Of a DNA stretch of 17,793 nucleotides, positions 1-7,930 are shown one piece after another (position 1 is the stretch's first letter; each line of letters begins with the position of its first letter). The translations under genes and the position numbers were made by a program. The notes under the pieces were generated by a model, which was not told where the DNA came from, did no database searches, and was given only the letters and a program-made list of their open reading frames with translations. The stretch comes from an uncultured bacterium (GTDB lineage Bacteria > Bacillota > Clostridia > Lachnospirales > Anaerotignaceae): positions 1 to 17,793 of the forward strand of contig CAJMNV010000025.1 of NCBI GenBank assembly GCA_905214825.1. Reading direction: 5' to 3'.

Positions 1-1
1 G

Positions 2-1171
2 GGTGGTGTTGCATTTAAAATGCAAAATGCACAACCACAAGAACCACAAGGTGTGCCAGTGATGACAATAACAACGAATAGAAAAAATATACAAGAAGTG
101 TTGAAACAAAAAGCTGTTTTGGAAGGAACAGAAAGTGCGGAAGTGGTGTCTAGATTGCATTATGAAATAGAACAGATTTCTGTAAAAGAAGGCAGTAGAG
201 TCAAAAAAGGACAGTTGTTGGCTGTTTTGGACAGCACGGAAATACAGCAACAAATAGCACAAACAAAAGGTGAATTGGAGTTGCTTACTTACCAACAACA
301 AGAGATATTGGCAAACCGTCAAAAAGAATATGATGCGGCAGTTATGGTAAGAGACCAAGCAAAAAGAGAATATGAAAGACAACAACAGTTGCTAGATGGT
401 GGTGTTGGGACACAAGTGGAGTTAGATACCGCAAAAGATGCATTTGATAAAGCGGAACGTGCCGTTTCTGATATACCAAATGAAAATGGGACTGTAATAT
501 TGACTAATGCAGAAAAACAAACAAAAATCAATGCACAACAAAAAGCAGATATACAAGCTAGTACATTGAATGATTGTCAAATATATAGTCCGATTACAGG
601 AACAGTGACAAGAGTGAATACAACTGTGGGTAGATTTGCAGATGAAATGGAAAACAATAAACCCATATTTGTGATTGAAGATATTGACCATTTGCAAATG
701 AAAGTGATGATTAGCGAAAATGATATTGACAAAGTGCAAGTTGGACAAGAAGTAGATATTACAGCAGAGATATTGGGCAAAGATGTTGTAAAAGGTGTGG
801 TAGATAGAATTTCTCCAACAGGTGAAGAAAAAAATGCTACTTCTTCGGAAAGGGTGATTCCTGTTTATATCAAAGTGCAAGAACAAAATGAAAAATTGAT
901 TGCAGGGATTACAGCACAAGCGACGATTAAAATTGCATTTGCAGAAAATGTGCTTGTGGTGCCTTTAGAAGCGATTGGAGAATTGGAAGATGGTACAACA
1001 GTGATTTATACTATGACTGAACAGGGAACAGTACATATTGTACCTGTGAAAACTGGTTTGGAAACAGACTTAGAGGTGGAAGTTACAGCCCAAGAGTTAA
1101 CAGAAGGACAAACCATTATATTAAATCCAAGCTTGGCTTTGACAGAAGGTATGGCAGTTGTAGCACAATAA
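2..1171 (+). CDS. HlyD/MacA-type membrane fusion protein of an ABC exporter (5' end missing)
   Basis: Periplasmic-adaptor-like subunit that links an ABC transporter to export of its substrate; in Gram-positives these proteins are anchored by one N-terminal membrane helix and work outside the membrane. The frame is open to the left edge (codons for GGVAFK precede the first ATG at position 20), so that ATG is probably internal and the N-terminal helix lies outside the window. Visible domains in order: a first biotinyl/lipoyl half (residues about 35-75 from the ATG, with EGSRVKKGQLLAVLD), a long Gln/Glu/Lys-rich coiled-coil hairpin (about 75-150), the second lipoyl half (about 180-220, with CQIYSPITGTVTRV), a beta-barrel domain (about 220-300) and a membrane-proximal domain ending in EGMAVVAQ. 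It lies 34 bases before the ATPase gene and is surely in its operon. The substrate (antibiotic, peptide or lipid) cannot be read from the sequence. Confidence 0.9.
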   Translation, partial: GGVAFKMQNAQPQEPQGVPVMTITTNRKNIQEVLKQKAVLEGTESAEVVSRLHYEIEQISVKEGSRVKKGQLLAVLDSTEIQQQIAQTKGELELLTYQQQEILANRQKEYDAAVMVRDQAKREYERQQQLLDGGVGTQVELDTAKDAFDKAERAVSDIPNENGTVILTNAEKQTKINAQQKADIQASTLNDCQIYSPITGTVTRVNTTVGRFADEMENNKPIFVIEDIDHLQMKVMISENDIDKVQVGQEVDITAEILGKDVVKGVVDRISPTGEEKNATSSERVIPVYIKVQEQNEKLIAGITAQATIKIAFAENVLVVPLEAIGELEDGTTVIYTMTEQGTVHIVPVKTGLETDLEVEVTAQELTEGQTIILNPSLALTEGMAVVAQ

Positions 1172-1205
1172 CAAAATAACTTTCCAACAAAGGAATGATG
1201 AGAAT

Positions 1206-1895
1206 ATGAAAGAAATCATTAAAATTGAACATTTACATAAAACATATGATACAGGTGCCGTACAAGTACATGCATTAAAAGATATTAATTTACGCATATA
1301 TGAAGGGGAATATGTGGCGATTATGGGACAGTCTGGTTCTGGTAAATCCACATTGATGAATATATTGGGTTGTATGGACAGACAGTTTGAAGGGACATAT
1401 GAATTAGATGGTATTGGTATTGCAAAGCAAAAAGAAAATCAGTTATCTGCAATTCGGAATCAAAAAATTGGTTTTGTATTTCAGGCATTTCAGCTCATTC
1501 CCAGAATGTCAGCAGTGAAAAATGTGGAAATACCCATGATTTATGCAGGCATGAAAGCAGATAAACGCAGAAAAAAAGCCATTGCACTTCTGGAAAAAGT
1601 TGGTTTGGGAGAGAGGGTTTTCCATATGCCAAATGAATTGTCAGGTGGGCAAAAACAGCGTGTTGCCATTGCGAGAGCTTTGGCAAATGACCCAACAATT
1701 ATATTAGCAGATGAACCAACAGGAAATTTGGATACCAAGGCGTCTTATGACACAATGGAATTTTTTACAAATTTGAACAAAGAGGGGGCAACGGTTGTTG
1801 TGGTAACACATGAAGAAGAAATTGCCGCATATACCAACCGTATCATTCGGTTTCAAGATGGACAGATTATTCGTGATACAAAGGTGGTGAAATAA
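1206..1895 (+). CDS. MacB/LolD-family ABC transporter ATP-binding protein
   Basis: Cytoplasmic nucleotide-binding subunit, 229 residues, the usual length for a stand-alone MacB/LolD/FtsE-like ATPase. All catalytic motifs are intact: Walker A GQSGSGKST (41-49), Q-loop Gln93 in VFQAF, ABC signature LSGGQ (145-149), Walker B TIILADEP (164-171) with catalytic Glu170, D-loop GNLD (173-176) and the switch His202 in THEE. The start ATG has an AAAGGA-type ribosome binding site about 12 bases upstream. The adaptor gene ends 34 bases before it and the permease gene begins 2 bases after its stop codon, so the three are one transcription unit. The family drives mechanotransmission-type transporters (type VII ABC), which export lipoproteins, toxins or antimicrobial peptides. 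Confidence 0.95.
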   Translation: MKEIIKIEHLHKTYDTGAVQVHALKDINLRIYEGEYVAIMGQSGSGKSTLMNILGCMDRQFEGTYELDGIGIAKQKENQLSAIRNQKIGFVFQAFQLIPRMSAVKNVEIPMIYAGMKADKRRKKAIALLEKVGLGERVFHMPNELSGGQKQRVAIARALANDPTIILADEPTGNLDTKASYDTMEFFTNLNKEGATVVVVTHEEEIAAYTNRIIRFQDGQIIRDTKVVK

Positions 1896-1897
1896 GA

Positions 1898-3109
1898 ATG
1901 TTGTTGTTTGAAAATTTAAAATTGGCATTTGGTTCTATTTGTGCCAATAAAATGCGTTCTTTTTTGACCATGCTGGGTATGATTATTGGGATTAGTTCTG
2001 TGATTGCTATTGTGTCATTGGGAGATACCATGCGTACATTGATGGCAAATGAATATAAAAATATTGGTTTGGGATTTTCTTATATGTACATTATGACACC
2101 AGATGATGTTTATACAGATAATACGACTTTTACGACAGATGATGCAAAAAATATAAAAGAAGCGATGGGAGACAGCCTATCTTATGTTGGGTTTCAATAT
2201 AGCAATAGAACAGATATGAAAGTAGGCAGAAAAAGTAAAACATTGTATATAAATGGTTTGGCAGAAAATCCGACTGCAATGCAAAATTTGAAAATCGTGG
2301 AGGGGCGTATGCTCAATGACAAAGATTTTCAAAACAAACAACATCATGTTGTGTTGCAAAAAGAAACGGCTGTGGAATTTTTTGGAGATGCAAAAAGTGC
2401 TGTTGGAAAAACCATCAAAATGAAACTGGTGGAAGAGTTGGAAGAACTTTTGGTGGTGGGGGTGTATGAAAACACAGATTCTGCATTTATGAAATTGATG
2501 TCCGGCGGTAGTATGGAAACGGCATATATACCGGAAAGTCTTGTGGTAGGCGAAGAAAGTTTTAACTGGAGTGTTTATTTTGTTGTGGCAGATACCACAC
2601 AGATGCAACAAACACAAGCAAGAGTCAAAGCATATACATCAAGAATGAAAAATATTCCACAAGATTATATACAAATGAGTTCTGCGGCAGAAGAAATGAA
2701 AAGTGTTGATAGTATGTTGGGGGCAATGTCATCTGTTGTGGGGGCGATTGCGGCAATATCGCTTTTGGTTGGCGGTATTGGGATTATGAACATTATGTTG
2801 GTTTCTGTGACAGAAAGAACAAGAGAAATTGGTATCAGAAAGGCATTAGGGGCAAGAACAGGCGATATATTGACGCAATTTTTGATTGAAGCAGCAATGA
2901 TTTCTGCGGCTGGTGGTGCGATTGGTACCATACTTGGTGTTTCGGTTGTGTCATTTGGTGGTATGGCATTTGGTTTGGAAACTGTTGTCAAACCGCAGGT
3001 GATATTGGTAGCTGTGGCGTTTTCTGCGATGGTGGGTGTAGGGTTTGGTTTGTATCCTGCACGTAAAGCGGCAAAGGCTGACCCTGTTGTTGCTCTGCGT
3101 TATGAATAA
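1898..3109 (+). CDS. MacB/FtsX-family ABC transporter permease
   Basis: Membrane subunit of the exporter, 403 residues. A first transmembrane helix (about 20-41) is followed by a large extracytoplasmic MacB_PCD domain (about 45-270). Three further helices (about 275-300, 325-358 and 365-388) form the FtsX domain. The conserved cytoplasmic segment TERTREIGIRKALGA (about 306-320) after the second helix is the family hallmark and contacts the ATPase. The 4-helix topology with a big first loop fits MacB-like mechanotransmitters. The gene begins 2 bases after the ATPase stop; its ribosome binding site (AAGGTGG at 1881-1887) lies inside the end of the ATPase gene, which points to translational coupling. 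There is no two-component system or peptidase in view that would reveal the substrate. Confidence 0.93.
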   Translation: MLLFENLKLAFGSICANKMRSFLTMLGMIIGISSVIAIVSLGDTMRTLMANEYKNIGLGFSYMYIMTPDDVYTDNTTFTTDDAKNIKEAMGDSLSYVGFQYSNRTDMKVGRKSKTLYINGLAENPTAMQNLKIVEGRMLNDKDFQNKQHHVVLQKETAVEFFGDAKSAVGKTIKMKLVEELEELLVVGVYENTDSAFMKLMSGGSMETAYIPESLVVGEESFNWSVYFVVADTTQMQQTQARVKAYTSRMKNIPQDYIQMSSAAEEMKSVDSMLGAMSSVVGAIAAISLLVGGIGIMNIMLVSVTERTREIGIRKALGARTGDILTQFLIEAAMISAAGGAIGTILGVSVVSFGGMAFGLETVVKPQVILVAVAFSAMVGVGFGLYPARKAAKADPVVALRYE

Positions 3110-3130
3110 AAAAATATAAAAAAATTATAG

Positions 3131-3178
3131 AAAAGGTGTAGAACATGGAAAAATTTTGTGTGATACACCTTTTTTGTG
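3131..3178 (+). terminator. Probable terminator of the exporter operon
   Basis: A perfect 10-base inverted repeat, AAAAGGTGTA (3131-3140) with TACACCTTTT (3164-3173), is followed by more T residues to 3175. The 23-base loop is longer than usual. It lies 21 bases after the permease stop and just before the dnaE promoter, which is the expected place for a terminator. Confidence 0.6.
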
Positions 3179-3196
3179 TTTCTTTGCACGAATTTG

Positions 3197-3205
3197 TGGT
3201 ATAAT
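3197..3205 (+). promoter_or_regulatory. Extended -10 promoter for dnaE
   Basis: A perfect TATAAT (3200-3205) directly preceded by TGG gives a TGn extended -10 element. No good -35 box is seen at 16-18 bases spacing, which is tolerated when the TGn motif is present. It lies between the exporter terminator and dnaE, with the start codon about 50 bases downstream. Confidence 0.65.
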
Positions 3206-3255
3206 TTTTTTACAAATGTCTGAATGATGTGAGAAGAAAGAAGGAGTGTGTGAAA

Positions 3256-6200
3256 TTGGAAGAGACAGCAACACAAATACAAACAAAACAGAATATACCA
3301 TTTACACATCTCCATGTGCATACAGAATATAGCTTGTTAGATGGTTCTGCAAAAATAAAAGAATTGGTGGAACGTGTCAAAGAATTGGGCATGGACAGCA
3401 TTGCCATTACAGACCATGGTGCTATGTATGGTGTGATTGATTTTTATAAAGCGGCAAAAGAAGCAGGTATCAAACCGATTATCGGTTGTGAAGTTTATGT
3501 GGCAGCTGGCTCTCGTTTGCAAAAAGAAGGCAAAGGCGGTGGATATTATCATTTGGTGCTTTTGGCAGAAAATGAACAAGGGTATCACAATTTGGTGAAA
3601 CTGGTTTCTTGTGGTTTTATTGATGGTTTTTATTACAAACCAAGAGTGGATAAAGAACTTTTGCGAAAATATCACAAGGGGTTGATTGCTTCATCTGCAT
3701 GTTTGGCAGGAGAAGTTTCCAGAAATGTCTTGACAATGTCTTATGAACATGGCAAAAAAGTGGCATTGGAATATTTGGATATTTTTGGTGAAGGGAATTT
3801 CTTTTTGGAATTGCAAGATCATGGTATGAAAGAGCAAAAACAAGTCAATCAAGCATTGATACGTATGTCAAAAGAAACAGGCATTGCTTTGATTGCAACA
3901 AATGATAGTCATTATATTTATAAAGAGGACGCTGTGCCGCATGATATATTGTTATGCATACAAACAGGGAAAACGGTACATGATACTGATCGTATGCGAT
4001 ATGAAGGTGGGCAATTTTATGTCAAAAGTCCAGAAGAAATGGCACAGTTGTTTGCAGATGTGCCGGAAGCGTTGGAAAACACAGCAAATATTGCAAAAAG
4101 ATGCAATGTGGATTTTGTGTTTCATGATTTGAAACTACCACGTTTTGATGTACCTGCTGGCAAAACAGCAACCGCATATTTGCGTGAAATTTGCGAAGCG
4201 GGATTTTTAAAAAGATACAAAAATCCAAAACCAGAATGGAAACAACGTTTGGAATATGAACTGCATACCATAGAAGAAATGGGTTATGTGGATTATTTTT
4301 TGATTGTGTGGGATTTTATCAAATATGCAAAAGACCATGATATTATGGTAGGCCCTGGCAGAGGTTCTGCGGCAGGCAGCATGGTTTCGTATTGTTTGGA
4401 TATTACAACCATAGACCCTTTGCGATATGACTTGATATTTGAACGTTTTTTAAATCCTGAGCGCGTGAGTATGCCGGATATTGATATTGACTTTTGTTAT
4501 GAACGACGGCAAGAAGTCATTGATTATGTGATTTCAAAATATGGGGAAGATCATGTTGCACAGATTATTACATTTGGAACAATGGCGGCAAGGGCAGCAA
4601 TCAAAGATGTGGGGCGTGCATTGGCAATGCCTTATGCAGATGTTGACCGCATTTCCAAAATGATACCCACAGAATTGGGTATTACCATTGAAAAAGCATT
4701 AAAAATGAATATGGATTTGAAAAAAGTTTATGATACAGAAAAGGATACCAGATATTTGATTGATATGTCATTGCGTTTGGAAGGTTTGCCAAGACATTCT
4801 TCCACACATGCGGCAGGCGTTGTGATTTGTCGTGAGCCGGTTGTGGAATATGTGCCATTGAGTGCCAATGATGGACAAGTCAACACACAGTATACCATGA
4901 CATTATTGGAAGAATTGGGACTTTTGAAAATGGACTTTTTGGGATTGCGTACATTGACTGTGATACAAAGTGCAGTCAAAGAAATTGAACGTATCCATCA
5001 TATCAAATTGGATATACAAAATATCCCAGATGATGATGCACAAGTGTACCATCTGTTGGGGCAAGGCAAAACAGAAGGTATCTTTCAGCTAGAAAGTGGT
5101 GGCATGAAACAATTTTTAAAAGAATTACAGCCGACTTGTTTGGAAGACTGGATTGCAGGGATTTCATTGTATCGCCCAGGCCCTATGGATTTTATACCAA
5201 AATATATCAAAGGTAAACACAACAAAGACAATATTCAATATACACACCCATCATTAGAGCCGATACTCAAAAATACCTATGGCTGTATTGTGTATCAAGA
5301 ACAAGTGATGCAGATTGTGCGGGATTTGGCTGGATACAGTTTGGGACGTAGTGATTTGGTACGCAGAGCCATGAGTAAAAAAAAGGCTTCTGTGATGGCA
5401 GAAGAACGGAAAAATTTTGTATACGGTATTGGAGATGAAGTCAAAGGTTGTGTCAAAAATGGTATTCCTGCCGAAGTGGCAGAACAAATATTTGATGAAA
5501 TGACCGATTTTGCCAAATATGCATTTAACAAAAGCCATGCGGCGTGTTATGCTGTGGTGGGGTATCAAACCGCTTGGCTGAAAACACATTATCCTGTGGA
5601 ATTTATGGCGGCATTGATGACCAGCATTATGGACAATACAGCAAAAATATCTGGCTATATTGAAGAATGTAAAAAAATGGGCATTGCATTGCTGCCCCCT
5701 GATATGAACGAAGGATTTGGACATTTTTCTGTGTCTGATGGCAAAATTCGCTTTGGTTTGGCGGCAATTAAAGGTGTCGGAAAAAGTGCAGTTGCGGCTT
5801 TGGTGGCAGAACGTGAAAAAAATGGTGCTTTTGTTTCGCTGACAGATTTTTGTAGCCGTATGCAAGATGGAGAGTTTAATAAACGCAGTATAGAAAGCTT
5901 AATTAAAGCAGGGGCTTTGGATTCGCTTGGTGGCACACGCAGTCAATATATGGCGGTGTATCAAAATATATTAAGCAGTATTACGCAAGAGCGTAAAAAA
6001 AATATCGCAGGACAGTTGCATTTATTTGATATGCAAATGGGGGACAATAGTTCTATCAAACAAAAAGATGAATTGCCTGCATTGGCAGAATTTTTGCCAA
6101 AAGATAAATTGGCAATGGAAAAAGAAGTGTTGGGAATTTATGTCAGTGGACACCCGTTGGCAGAACAAGCAGAACAACTGCGAAAAAAAATCAGCCATAC

Positions 6201-6744
6201 AAGCAGAGATTTTTTACCAGAAGAAGAAACAGAAAAAATGCTTGTGACAGAAGGTGAAAAAGTGATTGTGGGTGGTATGATTGCGGCAAAATCTGTGAAA
6301 TATACCAGAAACAATGATAAAATGTGCTTTTTGTCATTGGAAGATTTGCAGGGTGTTATGGAAATTGTGGTGTTTCCGAAAGTGATGGAAAAATATATTG
6401 CTTTGCTGGAAGAAGAAAATGTTGTGTTGATAAAAGGACGTGCAAATGTTTCTGCTGATGGTGAAGCAAAAGTGATTGCATCTGAAATATTGACATGGGA
6501 GCAAGCAGAACAAAAAAATAATCCTACATTATGGCTCAAACAACCCAAAGGAAAAGAAACGCCTCTGATTTGGATTACCCCTATATTAGAACGTTACAAT
6601 GGTAATACACCTGTATATATTTATGAAGAAAAAACAAAAAGAAAAATGAAGGCTGACAGCAGATATTGGGTAACATTAGAAGATAGTCTGTTGCAGGAAT
6701 TGTGCATGCTTCTGGGGAATGAAAATGTAGCAGTCAAAGAGTAA
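3256..6744 (+). CDS. dnaE: DNA polymerase III alpha subunit (DnaE)
   Basis: Replicative DNA polymerase of the C family. In Firmicutes DnaE normally extends RNA primers and hands over to PolC, which would be encoded elsewhere. I chose the TTG at 3256 (1162 residues) because AAGGAG (3241-3246) sits 9 bases upstream of it; a GTG at 3229 in the same frame would put that site inside the gene. Domains: an N-terminal PHP domain starting with THLHVHTEYSLLDGS, with other metal-binding motifs intact (ITDHGAMYG, ATNDSH); the polymerase core with catalytic aspartates Asp408 and Asp410 (PDIDIDF) and Asp560 (KMDFLGL); the finger/tau-side segment FNKSHAACYAVVGYQTAWLK; a helix-hairpin-helix region with IKGVGKSAV (about 838-846); and an OB fold from about residue 1000. 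The intact PHP metal site suggests it may still have proofreading nuclease activity. It heads the dnaE-pfkA-pyk row. Confidence 0.97.
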   Translation: MEETATQIQTKQNIPFTHLHVHTEYSLLDGSAKIKELVERVKELGMDSIAITDHGAMYGVIDFYKAAKEAGIKPIIGCEVYVAAGSRLQKEGKGGGYYHLVLLAENEQGYHNLVKLVSCGFIDGFYYKPRVDKELLRKYHKGLIASSACLAGEVSRNVLTMSYEHGKKVALEYLDIFGEGNFFLELQDHGMKEQKQVNQALIRMSKETGIALIATNDSHYIYKEDAVPHDILLCIQTGKTVHDTDRMRYEGGQFYVKSPEEMAQLFADVPEALENTANIAKRCNVDFVFHDLKLPRFDVPAGKTATAYLREICEAGFLKRYKNPKPEWKQRLEYELHTIEEMGYVDYFLIVWDFIKYAKDHDIMVGPGRGSAAGSMVSYCLDITTIDPLRYDLIFERFLNPERVSMPDIDIDFCYERRQEVIDYVISKYGEDHVAQIITFGTMAARAAIKDVGRALAMPYADVDRISKMIPTELGITIEKALKMNMDLKKVYDTEKDTRYLIDMSLRLEGLPRHSSTHAAGVVICREPVVEYVPLSANDGQVNTQYTMTLLEELGLLKMDFLGLRTLTVIQSAVKEIERIHHIKLDIQNIPDDDAQVYHLLGQGKTEGIFQLESGGMKQFLKELQPTCLEDWIAGISLYRPGPMDFIPKYIKGKHNKDNIQYTHPSLEPILKNTYGCIVYQEQVMQIVRDLAGYSLGRSDLVRRAMSKKKASVMAEERKNFVYGIGDEVKGCVKNGIPAEVAEQIFDEMTDFAKYAFNKSHAACYAVVGYQTAWLKTHYPVEFMAALMTSIMDNTAKISGYIEECKKMGIALLPPDMNEGFGHFSVSDGKIRFGLAAIKGVGKSAVAALVAEREKNGAFVSLTDFCSRMQDGEFNKRSIESLIKAGALDSLGGTRSQYMAVYQNILSSITQERKKNIAGQLHLFDMQMGDNSSIKQKDELPALAEFLPKDKLAMEKEVLGIYVSGHPLAEQAEQLRKKISHTSRDFLPEEETEKMLVTEGEKVIVGGMIAAKSVKYTRNNDKMCFLSLEDLQGVMEIVVFPKVMEKYIALLEEENVVLIKGRANVSADGEAKVIASEILTWEQAEQKNNPTLWLKQPKGKETPLIWITPILERYNGNTPVYIYEEKTKRKMKADSRYWVTLEDSLLQELCMLLGNENVAVKE

Positions 6745-6893
6745 CCGCTACAAACAAATGTGCGGAAAGGGGAGAAGTCCGTATCCATGAAAAAAGCGGT
6801 ATTCTCACATTGCAATGATTTTCAAAACCTGGTTTCATATATTTTATAAAATTTTCAAAAGAAACAAAAAAACTTATTGGGAGGAGAACAAGC
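6745..6893 (+). other. Possible structured leader with two mini-ORFs before pfkA
   Basis: This 149-base gap is long for an operon and is not bland. ACCGCT (6744-6749) can pair with AGCGGT (6795-6800). AATGTG (6757-6762) plus AGAA (6773-6776) can pair with the contiguous TTCTCACATT (6802-6811). The two helices interleave, so together they would be a pseudoknot; alternatively CGGA (6763-6766) can pair with TCCG (6778-6781). A 10-codon ORF (6758-6790, MCGKGRSPYP) overlaps by ATGA a 20-codon ORF (6787-6849) that starts MKKAVFSHCN, with AAGGGGAGA (6767-6775) about 11 bases before its ATG. No terminator-like T tract is present. I do not recognise a known riboswitch class, and the helices are short enough to be chance. 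Confidence 0.3.
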
Positions 6894-7874
6894 ATGGAAG
6901 AAAAGAAAATTAAAAAAATTGGTGTGCTGACAAGCGGTGGAGATGCCCCTGGTATGAATGCGGCAATCCGTGCTGTGGTACGTACAGCATTGTATCACGA
7001 TATTGATGTGATTGGTATTCGAAAAGGATACAATGGTTTGATTAACGGTGAAATCAAAGAAATGAGAAGCAAAGATGTTTCCAATATCATGAATTTGGGT
7101 GGTACAATACTGCATACAGCACGTTGCCCAGAGATGATGACAGAAGAAGGGGCAAACAAAGCAGCAGCGATTTATAAAATTTTGAGCTTAGATGCTTTGG
7201 TTGTCATTGGTGGTGATGGTTCTTATCGTGGTATGGGAGAATTGGCAAAAAGAGGTGTAAATTGTATTGGTATCCCTGCAACCATTGACTTGGATATGGA
7301 TAGCACAGAATATACCATCGGTTTTGATACAGCGGTAAATACTGGTATGGACGCATTGAACAAATTGCGTGATACTTCCAGTTCTCATGAACGTTGTTCT
7401 GTTGTAGAAGTGATGGGCAGAAATGCAGGCTATATTGCAACATGGTGTGCACTGGTTGGTGGAGCAGAAGATGTGATGTTCCCAGAAGCAAAAGGTGAAA
7501 TCGACAATGCCAAAGTGATACAACAGATTTTGGAAAACAGAAGTATTGGCAAACGCTTGAACTTGATTGTGGTTGCAGAAGGTGTTGGTGGTACACAAAA
7601 ATTGGCAAAAGATATTCAAGAAATTACAGGTATTCAAACCAGAGCAACCATTTTGGGGCATTTGCAAAGAGGTGGCAGCCCAACAGCAACAGACCGTATG
7701 CATGCTTCTATGATGGGATACCAAGCGGTAAAAGCAATTTTAGATGGGGAGCAAAACAAAGTAATCTCTTTCCGCCAAGGTAGATACGAAATGTTGGAGC
7801 TGGAAGAAGCATTGAATATGCATAAAGAAATGGATAAAAGTATTTATGACGTCATCAAAATATTGGCGATGTAA
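6894..7874 (+). CDS. pfkA: ATP-dependent 6-phosphofructokinase
   Basis: Phosphorylates fructose 6-phosphate to fructose 1,6-bisphosphate, the committed glycolytic step, in the cytoplasm; normally a homotetramer. It has 326 residues, close to the usual bacterial 320. Visible motifs: nucleotide loop TSGGDAPGMNAAIR (13-26), LHTARCPE with the substrate arginine (Arg77), GGDGS (106-110), and the substrate/catalytic loop PATIDLD (128-134) with the catalytic base Asp132, then RDTSSSHERCSVVEVMGRNAGY. The Gly after GGD marks ATP rather than pyrophosphate use in the family. The loop is unusual: the common form is PGTIDND, and here Gly is Ala129 and Asn is Leu133. Start ATG has GGGAGGAG about 9 bases upstream. 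It is followed by pyk after 56 bases, the usual Firmicute coupling of the two regulated glycolytic steps. Confidence 0.96.
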   Translation: MEEKKIKKIGVLTSGGDAPGMNAAIRAVVRTALYHDIDVIGIRKGYNGLINGEIKEMRSKDVSNIMNLGGTILHTARCPEMMTEEGANKAAAIYKILSLDALVVIGGDGSYRGMGELAKRGVNCIGIPATIDLDMDSTEYTIGFDTAVNTGMDALNKLRDTSSSHERCSVVEVMGRNAGYIATWCALVGGAEDVMFPEAKGEIDNAKVIQQILENRSIGKRLNLIVVAEGVGGTQKLAKDIQEITGIQTRATILGHLQRGGSPTATDRMHASMMGYQAVKAILDGEQNKVISFRQGRYEMLELEEALNMHKEMDKSIYDVIKILAM

Positions 7875-7879
7875 TACGA

Positions 7880-7905
7880 GGGATTGCAACAAAGGGATTG
7901 TAACA
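7880..7905 (+). repeat. Short direct repeat between pfkA and pyk
   Basis: GGGATTGCAACA (7880-7891) is repeated as GGGATTGTAACA (7894-7905), 12 bases with one difference and a 14-base period, in the 56-base spacer just after the pfkA stop. Function unknown; it may be a chance duplication. Confidence 0.5.
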
Positions 7906-7930
7906 CAAGCAAAGAGGAGGAACAAAAGAA

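Noticed and set aside
5254..5865. 203-codon open frame on the minus strand inside dnaE
   Set aside because: It is opposite the polymerase core, rich in Cys, His and Phe, has no ribosome site and no recognisable domain. It is a shadow of the dnaE codon pattern.
7188..7724. 178-codon minus-strand frame inside pfkA
   Set aside because: Antisense to conserved pfkA motifs with Cys/His-rich composition typical of reverse-strand shadows; no start signals.
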